62,395 nt of DNA from an uncultured Sphingomonas sp. (GCF_934560975.1 NZ_CAKTFO010000018.1:1-62395); one strand, 5' to 3'; positions 1 to 9,142 are shown, counted from the first letter of the stretch. Program-made: numbers and translations. Notes: a model not told the origin generated them from the sequence alone.

Positions 1-1
1 G

Positions 2-220
2 GAGACGCAGGCGCAGACCGTCACCATGATCACCGCCGCCGTGGACGAGACCGCCCTGGCGGCAGACGCCATGTCCTTCACCATTGCCGCGATCCGCACC
101 GATACGGAGCAGGTCGCGCGCGATATCGACCAGCTGGAAACCGGCTTCCGCTCGGTCGACGAGCAGTTGGGGCGGCTGGAAACCACGACCGGGGCGTTCG
201 TGGATCGGTTCGCCGCCTGA
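2..220 (+). CDS. C-terminal end of a chemoreceptor-like protein (partial)
   Basis: This frame is open from the window edge to a TGA at 218-220, so only the last 72 residues are visible. They are Ala/Thr/Asp/Glu-rich and heptad-like (TAAVDETALAADAMS, then VARDIDQLETGF and a terminal LGRLETTTGAFVDRF). This resembles the helical cytoplasmic tail of methyl-accepting chemotaxis proteins, including the common final segment in which hydrophobic residues recur before a Phe. No signalling tip, HAMP or membrane segment can be seen, so the assignment rests on helical pattern only. Another coiled-coil sensory protein is possible. Confidence 0.45.
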   Translation, partial: ETQAQTVTMITAAVDETALAADAMSFTIAAIRTDTEQVARDIDQLETGFRSVDEQLGRLETTTGAFVDRFAA

Positions 221-321
221 GCCCCGAAAGTTCAAGGGCGGGAGAGTTTCAGGGCGGGGGCCCGGGCGCGCGGTCGCCGGACCGGAACCGGCGATCGCGC
301 TTTCCCGCCAGTGGGCTGGGC

Positions 322-756
322 TTAGAGGGCGATCTCGCCCTCGTCCTCGCCGTCCCAATAATGGACGCGGGCCGCGCGGGCGTGGATCATCACCAGACCG
401 GGCGTGTCGATCCCGTCTGAAAACCAGCGGTCGAGATCGGGGGTCCAATGCTCGGCGAAACGGCCCTTGTCGCGGAACAGGTCGGCCTTGCCCTCGATCG
501 CGACGAAGAAGGGGCGCTGGCCGAGGATGCCCGACTTGCCATGGAAGCTGAGGCCGATGTTGGGATCGGCCGTGATGTCCTGCACCATCAGCGTATCGTC
601 GGTGGTGAAGTAATAGGAGTCGCCCTGATAATCGACCTGGCGATTGTTGCTCATCGGACGGCTGCCGAGCGCGCCGCCCTTGGTCTTGGTGGTCAGCATC
701 GTGAAGTCGATGTCGCGCATCTTCTCCGACAAATCGGCAAGGGTCTTGTCGGCCAT
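322..756 (-). CDS. Pyridoxamine 5'-phosphate oxidase-like general stress protein
   Basis: A 144-residue protein of the split-barrel FMN-binding (PPOX, 'general stress protein 26') family. It starts MADKTLADLSEKM, continues with a strand containing FTMLTTKTKGGALGSRPM, where the SRPM segment is typical of the flavin-binding site, and ends with a Trp-rich segment (HWTPDLDRWFSDG). The ATG at 756 is preceded by AAGGAG at a good distance, so I prefer it to the longer frame that reaches 873. The family binds flavin and is linked to stress responses; substrates are mostly unknown. It is divergent from the small gene at 863, leaving about 100 bases for two promoters. Confidence 0.85.
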   Translation of the reverse strand: MADKTLADLSEKMRDIDFTMLTTKTKGGALGSRPMSNNRQVDYQGDSYYFTTDDTLMVQDITADPNIGLSFHGKSGILGQRPFFVAIEGKADLFRDKGRFAEHWTPDLDRWFSDGIDTPGLVMIHARAARVHYWDGEDEGEIAL

Positions 757-862
757 GATCGTCTCCTTTTCAGTTCGGGCCACGAACGCCCTGCCGCAGT
801 GATGTGTCCACCCTGCACCGCTCGGGGCCGCTCGTGCGTTGGGCGGGCAGAGGAGACGCAGG

Positions 863-1135
863 ATGAGTGACAAGCAGCCGATGCAGGCGTCGGGCCAGGA
901 CGATCAGGCCGGAACGGACGGTGTAAGCGACACCGGCACCCATGCGCGCGGCAATTCCGGCGAAAGCGGCGGTGGGGCCTATCCCAACCCGCATAGCGGC
1001 AAGTCGGACCATCCGGGCGAAGGCTTTACCGGCCATGGCGGACAGACCGAGATCGCCTATCACGGCACCGGCCAGCTTGGTGACACGCCGGTCGGCGACG
1101 ACAAGAACCCCAATTCCGCGACCAAGGACGATTGA
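863..1135 (+). CDS. Small hydrophilic Gly/Asp/His-rich protein, unknown function
   Basis: A 90-residue protein starting MSDKQPMQASGQDD, with AGGAG seven bases before the ATG at 863. It has almost no hydrophobic residues and is rich in Gly, Asp, Ser, Thr, His and Asn (for example GNSGESGGGAYPNPHSG and HPGEGFTGHGGQTE), so it is probably disordered. It has no membrane segment or signal peptide. Composition resembles hydrophilin-like or stress-associated small proteins, but no family is recognised. The flavin-binding stress protein gene diverges from it. Confidence 0.7.
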   Translation: MSDKQPMQASGQDDQAGTDGVSDTGTHARGNSGESGGGAYPNPHSGKSDHPGEGFTGHGGQTEIAYHGTGQLGDTPVGDDKNPNSATKDD

Positions 1136-1195
1136 CGCGATTGCCCGGTCGTTGCGGCTAGGCAAGATCGGGCGCCCCCGCTAGGCGGCGCGGCC

Positions 1196-2332
1196 ATGTC
1201 CTTCGATCCGCTCGACCTTGCCCAGGCGCTGATCGCCTGCCCCAGCGTCACCCCCGCCGATGGTGGCGCCCAGGCGGTGCTGGCCGACGCGCTCGCCGCG
1301 CAAGGCTTCACCGTGCACCGTTTCTCCGACGGCGGGCCACCGCACGGGCCGGTCGAGAACCTGTTCGCGGTGCGGGGATCGGGCGGGCCATTTCTGGCCT
1401 TTGCCGGGCATACCGACGTGGTGCCGCCGGGCGAGGGCTGGACCGGCGGCGCGTTCGTGCCGGAGGTGCGCGACGGCCTGCTCTACGGCCGGGGCGCGGT
1501 GGACATGAAGGGCGCGATCGCCGCCTTTGTCGCCGCCGCCGCGCAACAGGCGGCGCATGGCGGCACGCTGGGCCTGATCATCACCGGCGACGAGGAAGGG
1601 CCGGCGACCCACGGCACGGTGGCGCTGATCGAGTGGATGCAGGCGCACGATTACCATCCCGACATGGTGCTGGTGGGCGAGCCGACCTCCGCCGCGCGGC
1701 TGGGCGACACGATCAAGGTCGGTCGGCGCGGATCGGTCAATATGTGGATCACGGTGCCGGGGACGCAGGGGCATGTCGCCTATCCGCACCTGGCGGACAA
1801 TCCGGTGCCGGCGCTCGCCCGCATCGTCCACCGGCTCTCGGCGCTGGCGCTGGACGAGGGCAATGCCTGGTTCCAGCCTTCCAACCTGGAGGTAACGGAC
1901 GTGTCCACCGGCAATGCCGCGACCAACGTCATTCCGGGCGCGGCGCGGGCGCGGCTGAACATCCGCTTCAACGACCTGCAGCGGGGCGCGGACCTGATCG
2001 AAGAGGTGCGCGGGATCGTGGCGGAGGAGGCACCGCAGGCGACGGTGGAGGCAGCCATTTCCGGCGAGGCGTTCCTGACCGAGCCGGGCGCGCTGTCCAC
2101 CCTGATTGGTGATGCCATCGCCGCCGTGACAGGGCTGACCCCGGACCTGTCCACCACCGGCGGCACATCCGACGCGCGCTTCCTGTCGAAGATTGCGCCC
2201 GCGGTCGAGTTCGGGCTGCTCAACGCCACCATGCACAAGCTGGACGAGGCGGTAGGGGTGGCGGACCTTTACGCGCTGACCGACATCTACGCGCGGATCA
2301 TCGCGGCGGCGCTTCCTCGCGACGGCGCCTGA
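1196..2332 (+). CDS. dapE: Succinyl-diaminopimelate desuccinylase
   Basis: A 378-residue M20-family metallohydrolase that removes succinate from N-succinyl-LL-diaminopimelate in the lysine/meso-DAP pathway, feeding peptidoglycan. Visible family signatures: the metal-ligand His in FAGHTDVVPPG, bridging Asp in GRGAVDMKG, catalytic Glu pair in TGDEEGPATHGT, VGEPTS, and the late GGTSDARF. The length fits the family. The last 35 bases overlap the end of the convergent smr gene. In this cytoplasmic pathway it supplies the same wall that the nearby mltA remodels and murJ builds. Confidence 0.95.
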   Translation: MSFDPLDLAQALIACPSVTPADGGAQAVLADALAAQGFTVHRFSDGGPPHGPVENLFAVRGSGGPFLAFAGHTDVVPPGEGWTGGAFVPEVRDGLLYGRGAVDMKGAIAAFVAAAAQQAAHGGTLGLIITGDEEGPATHGTVALIEWMQAHDYHPDMVLVGEPTSAARLGDTIKVGRRGSVNMWITVPGTQGHVAYPHLADNPVPALARIVHRLSALALDEGNAWFQPSNLEVTDVSTGNAATNVIPGAARARLNIRFNDLQRGADLIEEVRGIVAEEAPQATVEAAISGEAFLTEPGALSTLIGDAIAAVTGLTPDLSTTGGTSDARFLSKIAPAVEFGLLNATMHKLDEAVGVADLYALTDIYARIIAAALPRDGA

Positions 2333-2858
2333 GGATCAGGTAGAGCGCGCCCGATCCGCCATGGCGCGGATGGGCGACGCGCACCGCCGCGATCCGGGCA
2401 CGGTGGGAGGATACGGACAGCCATTCGCCGATGCTGGCGCGAATCAGGCCACGTCGGGCCTCGCTGGCGCGCGGCGGCTTGCCGGTGACCACCAGCAGCA
2501 CGCGCACATCGTCAGCCACCGCCCGCGACAGCGCCGTCTCCAGCGCGTGATGCGCGCTGGCCAGGGTATGGCCGTGCAGGTCGATCGTGCGATCAGGCGC
2601 GATGCTGCCGCGCCGCAGCCGCCGGTCCCATCCGCCGTCCAGCGTATCCGCAGGCTGGCTCTTGGAGACGGGAACCGGCCGGGCCGGACGCAGCGCATCG
2701 GCGCGCGAGGGTGTTCGGGTAAGGGATGGCGTCGCACCGTCGCCCGAAACCTTGAGCGTGGGCGCCATCGGCTCCGCCTTGCGGCCAGGGAGAGGAGTGA
2801 CCGTGGACGCGACACGCGACCACAGCGCCCGCTCCTCAGCGTCGAGCCGGCGTCCCAC
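2298..2858 (-). CDS. Smr-domain protein
   Basis: A 186-residue protein with a C-terminal Smr (MutS2-type small nuclease) domain. The core is TIDLHGHTLASAHHALE, followed by RVLLVVTGKPP and the late RHGGSGALYLILRRR; the LDLHG-like and TGKG-like motifs are the family hallmarks, here TIDLHG and VTGKP. The N-terminal ~85 residues are Pro/Arg-rich linker. Stand-alone Smr proteins of this type act on branched DNA or on RNA, but the substrate here is unknown. It starts with GTG at 2858, overlapping the end of mltA by 23 bases, so it is probably translated with it. Confidence 0.85.
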   Translation of the reverse strand: MGRRLDAEERALWSRVASTVTPLPGRKAEPMAPTLKVSGDGATPSLTRTPSRADALRPARPVPVSKSQPADTLDGGWDRRLRRGSIAPDRTIDLHGHTLASAHHALETALSRAVADDVRVLLVVTGKPPRASEARRGLIRASIGEWLSVSSHRARIAAVRVAHPRHGGSGALYLILRRRREEAPPR

Positions 2859-4080
2859 CGGTCAGCCCCGCCTGATTGAGCCGCCCCAGGGTGCCGCGCG
2901 GCACCAGGATCGCCGCCTGCCCCTTGGCCGACATGCCGCCCGCTGTGATGCGCGCCATCACGCCCGCGCCCCAGAAGGTATCGACCCGGTTCGCGCCCTT
3001 GATCGCCCCGCCCGTATCCTGCGCCACCCACAGGCCGGTCGCCTCCGGCCGATCGGCCGACAGCCAGATGGGCGCGCCGAGCGGAATATATTTCGGATCG
3101 GCGGCGACGCTGACATGGCCGGTTACTGCTACGCCCAGCGCACCCAGCGGGCCGGCCCCGGTCAGTTCGTGAAAGAAGACGTAGCTCTTGTTCGCTTCCA
3201 GCAACGGGCGCAGCTCATCCGGGTGATCGCGCATATATTGCATGATCCCCTGCATGGAGGTGGCATAGCCCGTCTTGCCGCCGATCAGCCCCTTGTCGCG
3301 CATCAGCCGGCCGACGCCGACATATTCGCGCCCGTTCTGGCCGTCATAACCGATCCGCAGCACGCCGCCATCGGGCAGGATCAGCCGGCCCGAACCCTGG
3401 ATCTGGAGAAAGAAGAACTCCACGGGATCCCTGGCATAGCCGATTTCCAGCCCCTTGCCGTCCAGCACGCCGGCGTCGATCGCCGCGCGGTCGTGGTAAA
3501 GGACGTAGCGGCCATTTTCGTCGACACGGCCCTTGCCTTTGCGCCTGGTGACGGGATCGGCGTCCAGCAGATCGGGCGGGCGGCGATAGACGGGGACGGC
3601 ATAATCATCCGTCTTTTCGCGCGAGCCTTCGATTTCCGGCTCGTAATAGCCGGTCGCGAACAATGCGCCGCCGCCGACGATCACCGTCTCGAAATGGGTG
3701 CGGAAGAAGCCGATCGGGTCCACCTGGCCGGTGGCGGCGGCGGTGCAGGCGGGCTGCCAGTCAGCCGGGCGGGTCAGGCCGCTCACGTCCGTGCGGCGGG
3801 TGACCGCCTTGCACGACAGGCGAAACGCATCCAGCGCGGCGCGTGCCGCCTCGGGCGACAGGTCGAACGACTCGACCGCAGGTCCGGCAAACACCCCTGC
3901 CTCCACCGCGCGGGTCGGCGGGGGTGGAGGCGGCGGCGTTGCCGGCTTGGGCGGGGTTGGCGCGGGCGTGGACACCGGCGGGCGCGCCGAATGGGGACGC
4001 TCGCGCGGATGGGACGAACAGGCGGCGAGCGTCAGCGCGACGAACAGCGTGGCCGCGCCACGCACGAAAGCGATACGCAT
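2836..4080 (-). CDS. mltA: Membrane-bound lytic murein transglycosylase A
   Basis: A 414-residue lipoprotein that cleaves the MurNAc-GlcNAc bond to a 1,6-anhydro product. The N-terminus is a lipoprotein signal ending in a LTLAAC lipobox, followed by a Pro/Thr-rich linker with an eight-proline run. The MltA body follows (FRTHFETVIVGGG, FATGYYEPEIEGS, VEFFFLQIQGSGR), then the C-terminal 3D (Asp-Asp-Asp) domain with LWVAQDTGGAIKGANRVDTFWG. It lies six bases after the Tim44-like gene and overlaps smr, forming a three-gene operon. The signal and lipobox place it at the outer membrane facing the periplasm. Confidence 0.93.
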   Translation of the reverse strand: MRIAFVRGAATLFVALTLAACSSHPRERPHSARPPVSTPAPTPPKPATPPPPPPPTRAVEAGVFAGPAVESFDLSPEAARAALDAFRLSCKAVTRRTDVSGLTRPADWQPACTAAATGQVDPIGFFRTHFETVIVGGGALFATGYYEPEIEGSREKTDDYAVPVYRRPPDLLDADPVTRRKGKGRVDENGRYVLYHDRAAIDAGVLDGKGLEIGYARDPVEFFFLQIQGSGRLILPDGGVLRIGYDGQNGREYVGVGRLMRDKGLIGGKTGYATSMQGIMQYMRDHPDELRPLLEANKSYVFFHELTGAGPLGALGVAVTGHVSVAADPKYIPLGAPIWLSADRPEATGLWVAQDTGGAIKGANRVDTFWGAGVMARITAGGMSAKGQAAILVPRGTLGRLNQAGLTGGTPARR

Positions 4081-4086
4081 CTGCGG

Positions 4087-4731
4087 TCAGGCCGCTTCGT
4101 CGGTCTCGGTCAGCATCCAGTTCGGATCCGGCGACTTCACCGCGCGGCTGAAGGTCCAGACGTCGTGGGTCGGGATCGCGTCGGTGGTTGAGCCGGCGAC
4201 CACATTGCCGTCACGGTCGCGGGTCACGGCCGCAACGTCCGCGTCGAAGCGGATGCGGATATGCGCCGTCTGCCCCTCGATCCGCGCATCCTCGATCTCG
4301 GCCTGTTCGACCGCCACCAGGCGATTGTCGAGCGTCTCGCCCGCCGCCTCGCGCTGGGTGATGGCGTGGCTGAAGGCATCGGCCACCTCGCCGTCCACCA
4401 GCTTGGCCAGGCTTTCGCGATCGCCGCGCCAGAAAGCTTCCAGGATCATGCCGTAGGCCGAGCGCGCGCCATCCACGAAGCGTTGCGCGTCGAACGACGG
4501 ATCGGCCGATGCGATCGTGCGCAGGCCGGCGGCGGCGGCCGGCGCGGTGGCGGGCACCTGGCCCACGGCAGGCGCAGGATCGCTGCCGACCAGCGGCACG
4601 GCGCGGGGGGCGACCGGCCGTTCGACCGGCTTGGCCAGCGGCTGCTCATGCCCCGTGCGGCTGCCGAGAACACTCCACAGCCGAAGCGCCACGAAGACGA
4701 ACACCAGCGCAAGGACAACGATCGTGGTCAC
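4087..4731 (-). CDS. Tim44/TimA-family membrane-anchored protein
   Basis: A 214-residue protein with one N-terminal membrane segment (TTIVVLALVFVFVALRLW), a Pro/Ala-rich linker and a Tim44-like domain from about residue 78 (FVDGARSAYGMILEAFWRGD, then LVDGEVADAF). Tim44-like bacterial proteins are tied to membrane protein handling. The start is GTG at 4731, preceded directly by GGAGG. It is divergent from secB across ~220 bases and heads the operon with mltA and smr. Proximity to secB fits an export-related role, but that is inference. Confidence 0.88.
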   Translation of the reverse strand: MTTIVVLALVFVFVALRLWSVLGSRTGHEQPLAKPVERPVAPRAVPLVGSDPAPAVGQVPATAPAAAAGLRTIASADPSFDAQRFVDGARSAYGMILEAFWRGDRESLAKLVDGEVADAFSHAITQREAAGETLDNRLVAVEQAEIEDARIEGQTAHIRIRFDADVAAVTRDRDGNVVAGSTTDAIPTHDVWTFSRAVKSPDPNWMLTETDEAA

Positions 4732-4955
4732 CAGACCTCCACACCTCTACTCGGCGACCTACATAGGGACGCCGCCGCCGATCTGCAAACCACCCATCAC
4801 GGCTGCCATGCTAGACGCGGCGGAGGTATTCCCGGTTCCACGTCCCCCGGGCCGAGCCGGTGTTCCGCATTGCCCTCCCCCGGCCGCTTTGCTACCGGCG
4901 GCCCCTGCCGGGCGGCCGCGCCCGGCCCCTCCACACATTCAGGATCGATCATCCC

Positions 4956-5465
4956 ATGGCCGAGAACGACACCGCCGCAGCGCCTGCCGATTTCCAGCTC
5001 AACGGCGAAGACACGCTGCCGCAGATTGGCATGATCGCGCAGTATGTGAAAGATCTCTCGTTCGAGAATCCCAACGCGCCGGCCGTGTTCCAGAGCCAGG
5101 TCCAGCCGCAGATCGAGGTGCAGTTCAACATCAGCGTCAACAACAATGGCGAGGATGTGAGCGAGGTCGCGATGAAGATCGAGGTGCGCGCCGTCGCCGA
5201 CAGCCACACCGTGTTCGCGATCGAACTGGTCTATGCCGGCCTGTTCGGCGCGCGCAACGTGTCGATGGAGCAGCTGCACCCGTTCCTCTACGCCGAAGCG
5301 CCGCGTCTGATGTTCCCGTTCGCGCGCCGGATCATTTCGGACATGACCCGCGATGGCGGCTTTCCGCCGCTGCTGCTGGATCCGGTCGACTTCGCCAGCA
5401 TGTACATGGCGCAGACCCAGCAGGCGGCGCAGCTCGCCGAGAGCGAGCCGGCCGGTCAGGCGTAA
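4956..5465 (+). CDS. secB: Protein-export chaperone SecB
   Basis: A 169-residue acidic SecB. It keeps preproteins unfolded in the cytoplasm and passes them to SecA. Features: QIGMIAQYVKDLSFENPNAP near the start, the strand FNISVNNNGEDVSEVAMKIEV, FAIELVYAGLF, and the conserved LMFPFARRIISD with GGFPPLLLDPVDF. The ATG at 4956 gives the usual family N-terminus (MAENDTAAAP); an upstream extension to 4860 has no family match. SecB is typical of alpha-, beta- and gammaproteobacteria, which helps place the organism. Confidence 0.96.
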   Translation: MAENDTAAAPADFQLNGEDTLPQIGMIAQYVKDLSFENPNAPAVFQSQVQPQIEVQFNISVNNNGEDVSEVAMKIEVRAVADSHTVFAIELVYAGLFGARNVSMEQLHPFLYAEAPRLMFPFARRIISDMTRDGGFPPLLLDPVDFASMYMAQTQQAAQLAESEPAGQA

Positions 5466-5616
5466 GGCCGCATGATCGCGCGGAGTCCCGGTTCTGGCCG
5501 GGGCCGGGGGTGTCCGGCGGGCCGCGTCCCCGGGACGAGGCTTTGCCCGGCAGCCCCGCCCGCGCGGCCATGATCCGCCGTCGCCGCCGCGCCGCTTCCG
5601 CGATCCGGGCGTTACC

Positions 5617-7230
5617 GTGAACCTTCTCCGCTCGCTCGGCTCCGTCGGGGGCATGACGCTGGCCAGCCGCGTGCTGGCACTGGTGCGCGACACGTTGCAG
5701 GCCAGCTATGTCGGCGCGGGCTTCGCGTCCGATGCCTTCTATGTCGCCTTTCGCCTGCCCAACATGTTTCGCGCCCTGTTCGCGGAAGGGGCGTTCGCCG
5801 CCGCCTTCATCCCGATGTTCAACCAGAAGGTAGGCAAGGACGGCAATATCGATCCGGGCCTGCGCTTCGCCGAACAGGCGCTGGCGGTGCTGTTCCCGAT
5901 CCTGGTGGCGATGACCGTGGTTATGATCGCGGGCGCGTGGCCGGTCACCTGGGCGCTGGCCGGCGGATTTTCGCGCCAGCAGCCGACGTCGTCGCAATTC
6001 GCCTATGCGGTGCTGCTGTCGCGCATCACCATCCCCTACCTGCTGCTGATCAGCGTGGCGTCGCTGCTGGGGGGCATCCTCAATTCGCTCGGGCGCTTCT
6101 GGGTCAATGCGGCGGCGCCGATCCTGCTCAACATCTCCATGGTCGGCGCGCTGCTGCTGTTCCACGGGGCCGATCCCTATGCCACCGCGCGGGCGCAGGC
6201 GATCGCGGTCACGGTGGGCGGGGCGCTGCAACTCGGCTGGCTGATGCTGGCTTGCCGCCAAGCGGGCGTGAGCCTGAAGCTGCGGCGGCCACGGCTGAGC
6301 GACGATGTGCGGCAGCTGATGCGGCTGATCCTGCCCGCCGCGACCGGGGCCGGCGCGGCGCAGATCAACCTCGCCATCTCCACCGCACTGGCCGGTGGCC
6401 TGCTTGCCGCCGGATCGATCTCCGCGATCAACTATGCCGACCGCCTCAACCAGCTGCCGCTGGGCCTGATCGGCATCGGGCTGGGGACCGTGCTGCTGCC
6501 TACCGTCTCGCGCATGCTGGCGAACGGGCAGGAGCAGGAGGCGATGGACACGCAGAATCGCGGGCTGGAACTGGCGCTGTTCCTGACCCTGCCCGCCACC
6601 GTCGCCTTCATCTTCGCGGCGGAGCCGATCGTGCGCGGCATATTCCAGCATGGCGCGTTCGGCCCGGCCGACACCACCCGCGTCGCCTGGGCGCTGAGCG
6701 CCTTCTCGCTCGGCCTGCCCTCCTACGTGCTGGTCAAGGTGCTGACCCCCGGCTTCTACGCGCGCGGCGATACGCGGACGCCGGTGCGCTATGCCCTGCT
6801 CTCCGTTGGCGTGAACCTGCTCGGCAATTTCGCCCTGATCCCGACCTTGGGCCATGTCGGACCGCCGCTCGCCACCGCTTTGTCGTCCACCATCAACGTG
6901 GCGATGCTGTACCGCACGCTGCGCCAGCGCGGCCATTTCGAGGTGGATGCGCAGCTCCGCCGGCGGGTGCCGCGCCTGTTGGCGGCGGCGTTGATCATGG
7001 GCGGGGCCCTGTACCTGCTCGGACCGCTGGCCGACCCCTATCTGGTGCGCGGCCTGCCGGTGCGGGCGCTGGCCCTGTCGATCCTCTGCGGCGGCGGTGC
7101 TGCGGTCTATGCCCTGGCGAGCTTCCTGACCCGCGCCTTCGTGCTGGACGACATCCGCCTGCTGCTGCGCCGGCGGGCGCGGAGCAGCGCGGCGACGCCT
7201 GCCATCACGCCGGACACAACCCTCCCTTGA
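5617..7230 (+). CDS. murJ: Lipid II flippase MurJ
   Basis: A 537-residue integral membrane protein of the MVF/MurJ family with about 14 hydrophobic segments. It starts NLLRSLGSVGGMTLASRVLALVRD, the conserved first helix with the essential Arg, and has the TM2 stretch FAEGAFAAAFIPMF and the later AINYADRLNQLPLGLIGIGLGT. It moves lipid-linked peptidoglycan precursor across the inner membrane. The start codon is GTG at 5617. The next gene is trpS, 31 bases downstream and on the same strand, so the two are probably cotranscribed. Confidence 0.95.
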   Translation: MNLLRSLGSVGGMTLASRVLALVRDTLQASYVGAGFASDAFYVAFRLPNMFRALFAEGAFAAAFIPMFNQKVGKDGNIDPGLRFAEQALAVLFPILVAMTVVMIAGAWPVTWALAGGFSRQQPTSSQFAYAVLLSRITIPYLLLISVASLLGGILNSLGRFWVNAAAPILLNISMVGALLLFHGADPYATARAQAIAVTVGGALQLGWLMLACRQAGVSLKLRRPRLSDDVRQLMRLILPAATGAGAAQINLAISTALAGGLLAAGSISAINYADRLNQLPLGLIGIGLGTVLLPTVSRMLANGQEQEAMDTQNRGLELALFLTLPATVAFIFAAEPIVRGIFQHGAFGPADTTRVAWALSAFSLGLPSYVLVKVLTPGFYARGDTRTPVRYALLSVGVNLLGNFALIPTLGHVGPPLATALSSTINVAMLYRTLRQRGHFEVDAQLRRRVPRLLAAALIMGGALYLLGPLADPYLVRGLPVRALALSILCGGGAAVYALASFLTRAFVLDDIRLLLRRRARSSAATPAITPDTTLP

Positions 7231-7261
7231 CGTAAAGCGGGCGCTGACCGACAGGCCAGCC

Positions 7262-8263
7262 ATGCGCACCGTCTCCGGCATCCAGCCCACCGGCAACCTC
7301 CACCTCGGCAATTATCTCGGCGCGATCCGCAACTGGGTGCGGATGCAGGACGCGATGGGGGCGGACGGGGGCGAATGCTTCTTCTTCCTGGCCGACCTCC
7401 ATGCCATCAGCCTGTATCAGGAGCCGGCCGCGCTCCGGCGCAGCATCCGCGAGATGGCGGCGGCGCTGATCGCCGCCGGGGTGGACCCCGCCCGCTCCAC
7501 CCTGTTCCGCCAGCGCGACGTGGGCGCGCACAGCGAATTGGCGTGGTTGCTCAACGGGGTCGCGCGGGTCGGCTGGCTCAACCGGATGACCCAGTTCAAG
7601 GACAAGTCCGGCAAGAATCGCGAGGGCGCCAGCGTCGCGCTCTACACCTATCCCGTGCTGCAGGCGGCGGACGTGCTGCTCTATCAGGCGACGCACGTGC
7701 CGGTGGGCGAGGACCAGAAGCAGCATCTGGAGCTGGCGCGCGACATCGCGACCAAGTTCAACACCGATTACGCGACCGAGCTGTTCACCCTGCCTGAGCC
7801 GATCATTCCGCCGGCGGCCGCGCGCATCATGTCGCTGCGTGACGGATCGGCCAAGATGTCCAAGTCCGACCCGTCGGACATGAGCCGCATCAACCTGACC
7901 GACGATCCCGACCTGATCGCGCAGAAGGTGAAGAAGGCCAAGACCGATCCCGAGCCGCTGCCCGCCGATCCGGCCGAGCTGGCGGCGCGTCCGGAGGCAC
8001 GCAACCTGGTCGGCATCTATGCCGCGCTGGCGGACGAGAGCGTGGGCGATACGCTCGCCCGCTTCACCGGACAGGGTTTCGGCGCGTTCAAGCCGGCCTT
8101 GGCCGAGCTGATGGTGGAAACGTTGCGGCCGATCGGCCAGCGGATCGCCGCCCTTACCGCCGATCCGGCGGAGCTGGACCGGCTGCTGGCGGCGGGCGCG
8201 GAGCGGGCGCGGGCGGTGGCGGCGCCGACGCTGGCCAGTGCCTATGCAGCGATGGGGCTGTAA
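7262..8263 (+). CDS. trpS: Tryptophan--tRNA ligase
   Basis: A 333-residue class I aminoacyl-tRNA synthetase. The HIGH-type motif reads PTGNLHLGNYLGAI close to the N-terminus, and the KMSKS loop is present exactly (SAKMSKSDPSD, residues ~197-207). Other family segments are FFFLADLHAIS, VALYTYPVLQAADVLLY and VPVGEDQKQHLELARDIA. The length matches bacterial TrpRS. It follows murJ closely on the same strand. Confidence 0.97.
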   Translation: MRTVSGIQPTGNLHLGNYLGAIRNWVRMQDAMGADGGECFFFLADLHAISLYQEPAALRRSIREMAAALIAAGVDPARSTLFRQRDVGAHSELAWLLNGVARVGWLNRMTQFKDKSGKNREGASVALYTYPVLQAADVLLYQATHVPVGEDQKQHLELARDIATKFNTDYATELFTLPEPIIPPAAARIMSLRDGSAKMSKSDPSDMSRINLTDDPDLIAQKVKKAKTDPEPLPADPAELAARPEARNLVGIYAALADESVGDTLARFTGQGFGAFKPALAELMVETLRPIGQRIAALTADPAELDRLLAAGAERARAVAAPTLASAYAAMGL

Positions 8264-8381
8264 CCGGGCCGACAAATAGCCAAGCAGGCGGCCAGGCAAC
8301 TCAACGCACGGGAGAAACGTTCAATCGCGGTTCAGTCGCGTTCGTCCAATGACGGTCGTTCGCTCTTACGGGACATAACGA

Positions 8382-9101
8382 ATGTCGCTCCGTCGCAAGT
8401 TCCTGTCCGTCGCCGCCCCGGCCGCATTGCTGCTCGTCAGCGCCTGCGCCTCGTCGTTCCGCGCGGATGTTTCGCGTTTTCAGATGATGCCCCCGCCGCA
8501 GGGGCAGAGCTTCACGGTCGAAGCGGCCGATCCGCGCCTGCAGGGCGGGATCGAGTTCGCCAATTACGCCAATCTGGTGTCCGCGCGCCTGGCGGAACAG
8601 GGCTATCGCCCGGCAGAACCGGGGCAGAAGCCGACGCTGGTCGTCTCGGTCGATTACGGCGTCGATGGCGGGCATGAAAAGGTGGTCAGCACGCCGGGCG
8701 TCGGGGGTTTCGGCGGCGGCTTTGGGCCTTATGGTGGCGGCGGCTTCTACGGTCGTCCGTGGGGCTATGGCGGGTTCGGCCGGCCGTTCTACGGGCGTGG
8801 CTTCTATTATGGCTGGGCCGATCCCTTCTGGTATCAGCCGTTCGGCTATCCCGACGTCCGCAGCTACACATATTATGTCAGCCAGCTGCGGGTGAAGATC
8901 GCGCGCGCCGCCGACAACCAGATCCTGTTCGAGGGCAAGGCGCGGGCAAGGTCCACCACCGATTCGCTGCCCTACCTGGTGCCGAACCTGGTGGAAGCGA
9001 TGTTCACCGGCTTCCCCGGCCGTTCGGGCGAAGACATGCTGATCACGGTGCCGCCGCCCCCCAAGGACGGGCAGGCGCCGGTCAATCGCGGCGGACGCTG
9101 A
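8382..9101 (+). CDS. DUF4136-type lipoprotein with Gly/Tyr-rich insert
   Basis: A 239-residue envelope protein with a lipoprotein signal (APAALLLVSAC at residues ~13-23, Cys as the lipidation site). The body FRADVSRFQMMPP, EFANYANLVSARLAEQGYRP and LVVSVDYGVDGG fits DUF4136. Residues ~108-150 form a low-complexity Gly/Tyr/Phe/Pro-rich loop rich in GFGGG and YGRG repeats, after which the domain resumes (YYVSQLRVKIARA, QILFEGKARA). Function is unknown; the lipid anchor suggests the outer membrane. It stands alone between trpS and the methyltransferase gene. Confidence 0.82.
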   Translation: MSLRRKFLSVAAPAALLLVSACASSFRADVSRFQMMPPPQGQSFTVEAADPRLQGGIEFANYANLVSARLAEQGYRPAEPGQKPTLVVSVDYGVDGGHEKVVSTPGVGGFGGGFGPYGGGGFYGRPWGYGGFGRPFYGRGFYYGWADPFWYQPFGYPDVRSYTYYVSQLRVKIARAADNQILFEGKARARSTTDSLPYLVPNLVEAMFTGFPGRSGEDMLITVPPPPKDGQAPVNRGGR

Positions 9102-9142
9102 GCCTTCCGTTACGGCTGGCGCGCGGCTAAGCCCCGCGCGCC

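Noticed and set aside
5332..7311. A 659-codon minus-strand frame opposite murJ
   Set aside because: Gln/Arg/His/Asp-rich shadow of a GC-rich gene with no domains; murJ on the other strand is complete and well matched.
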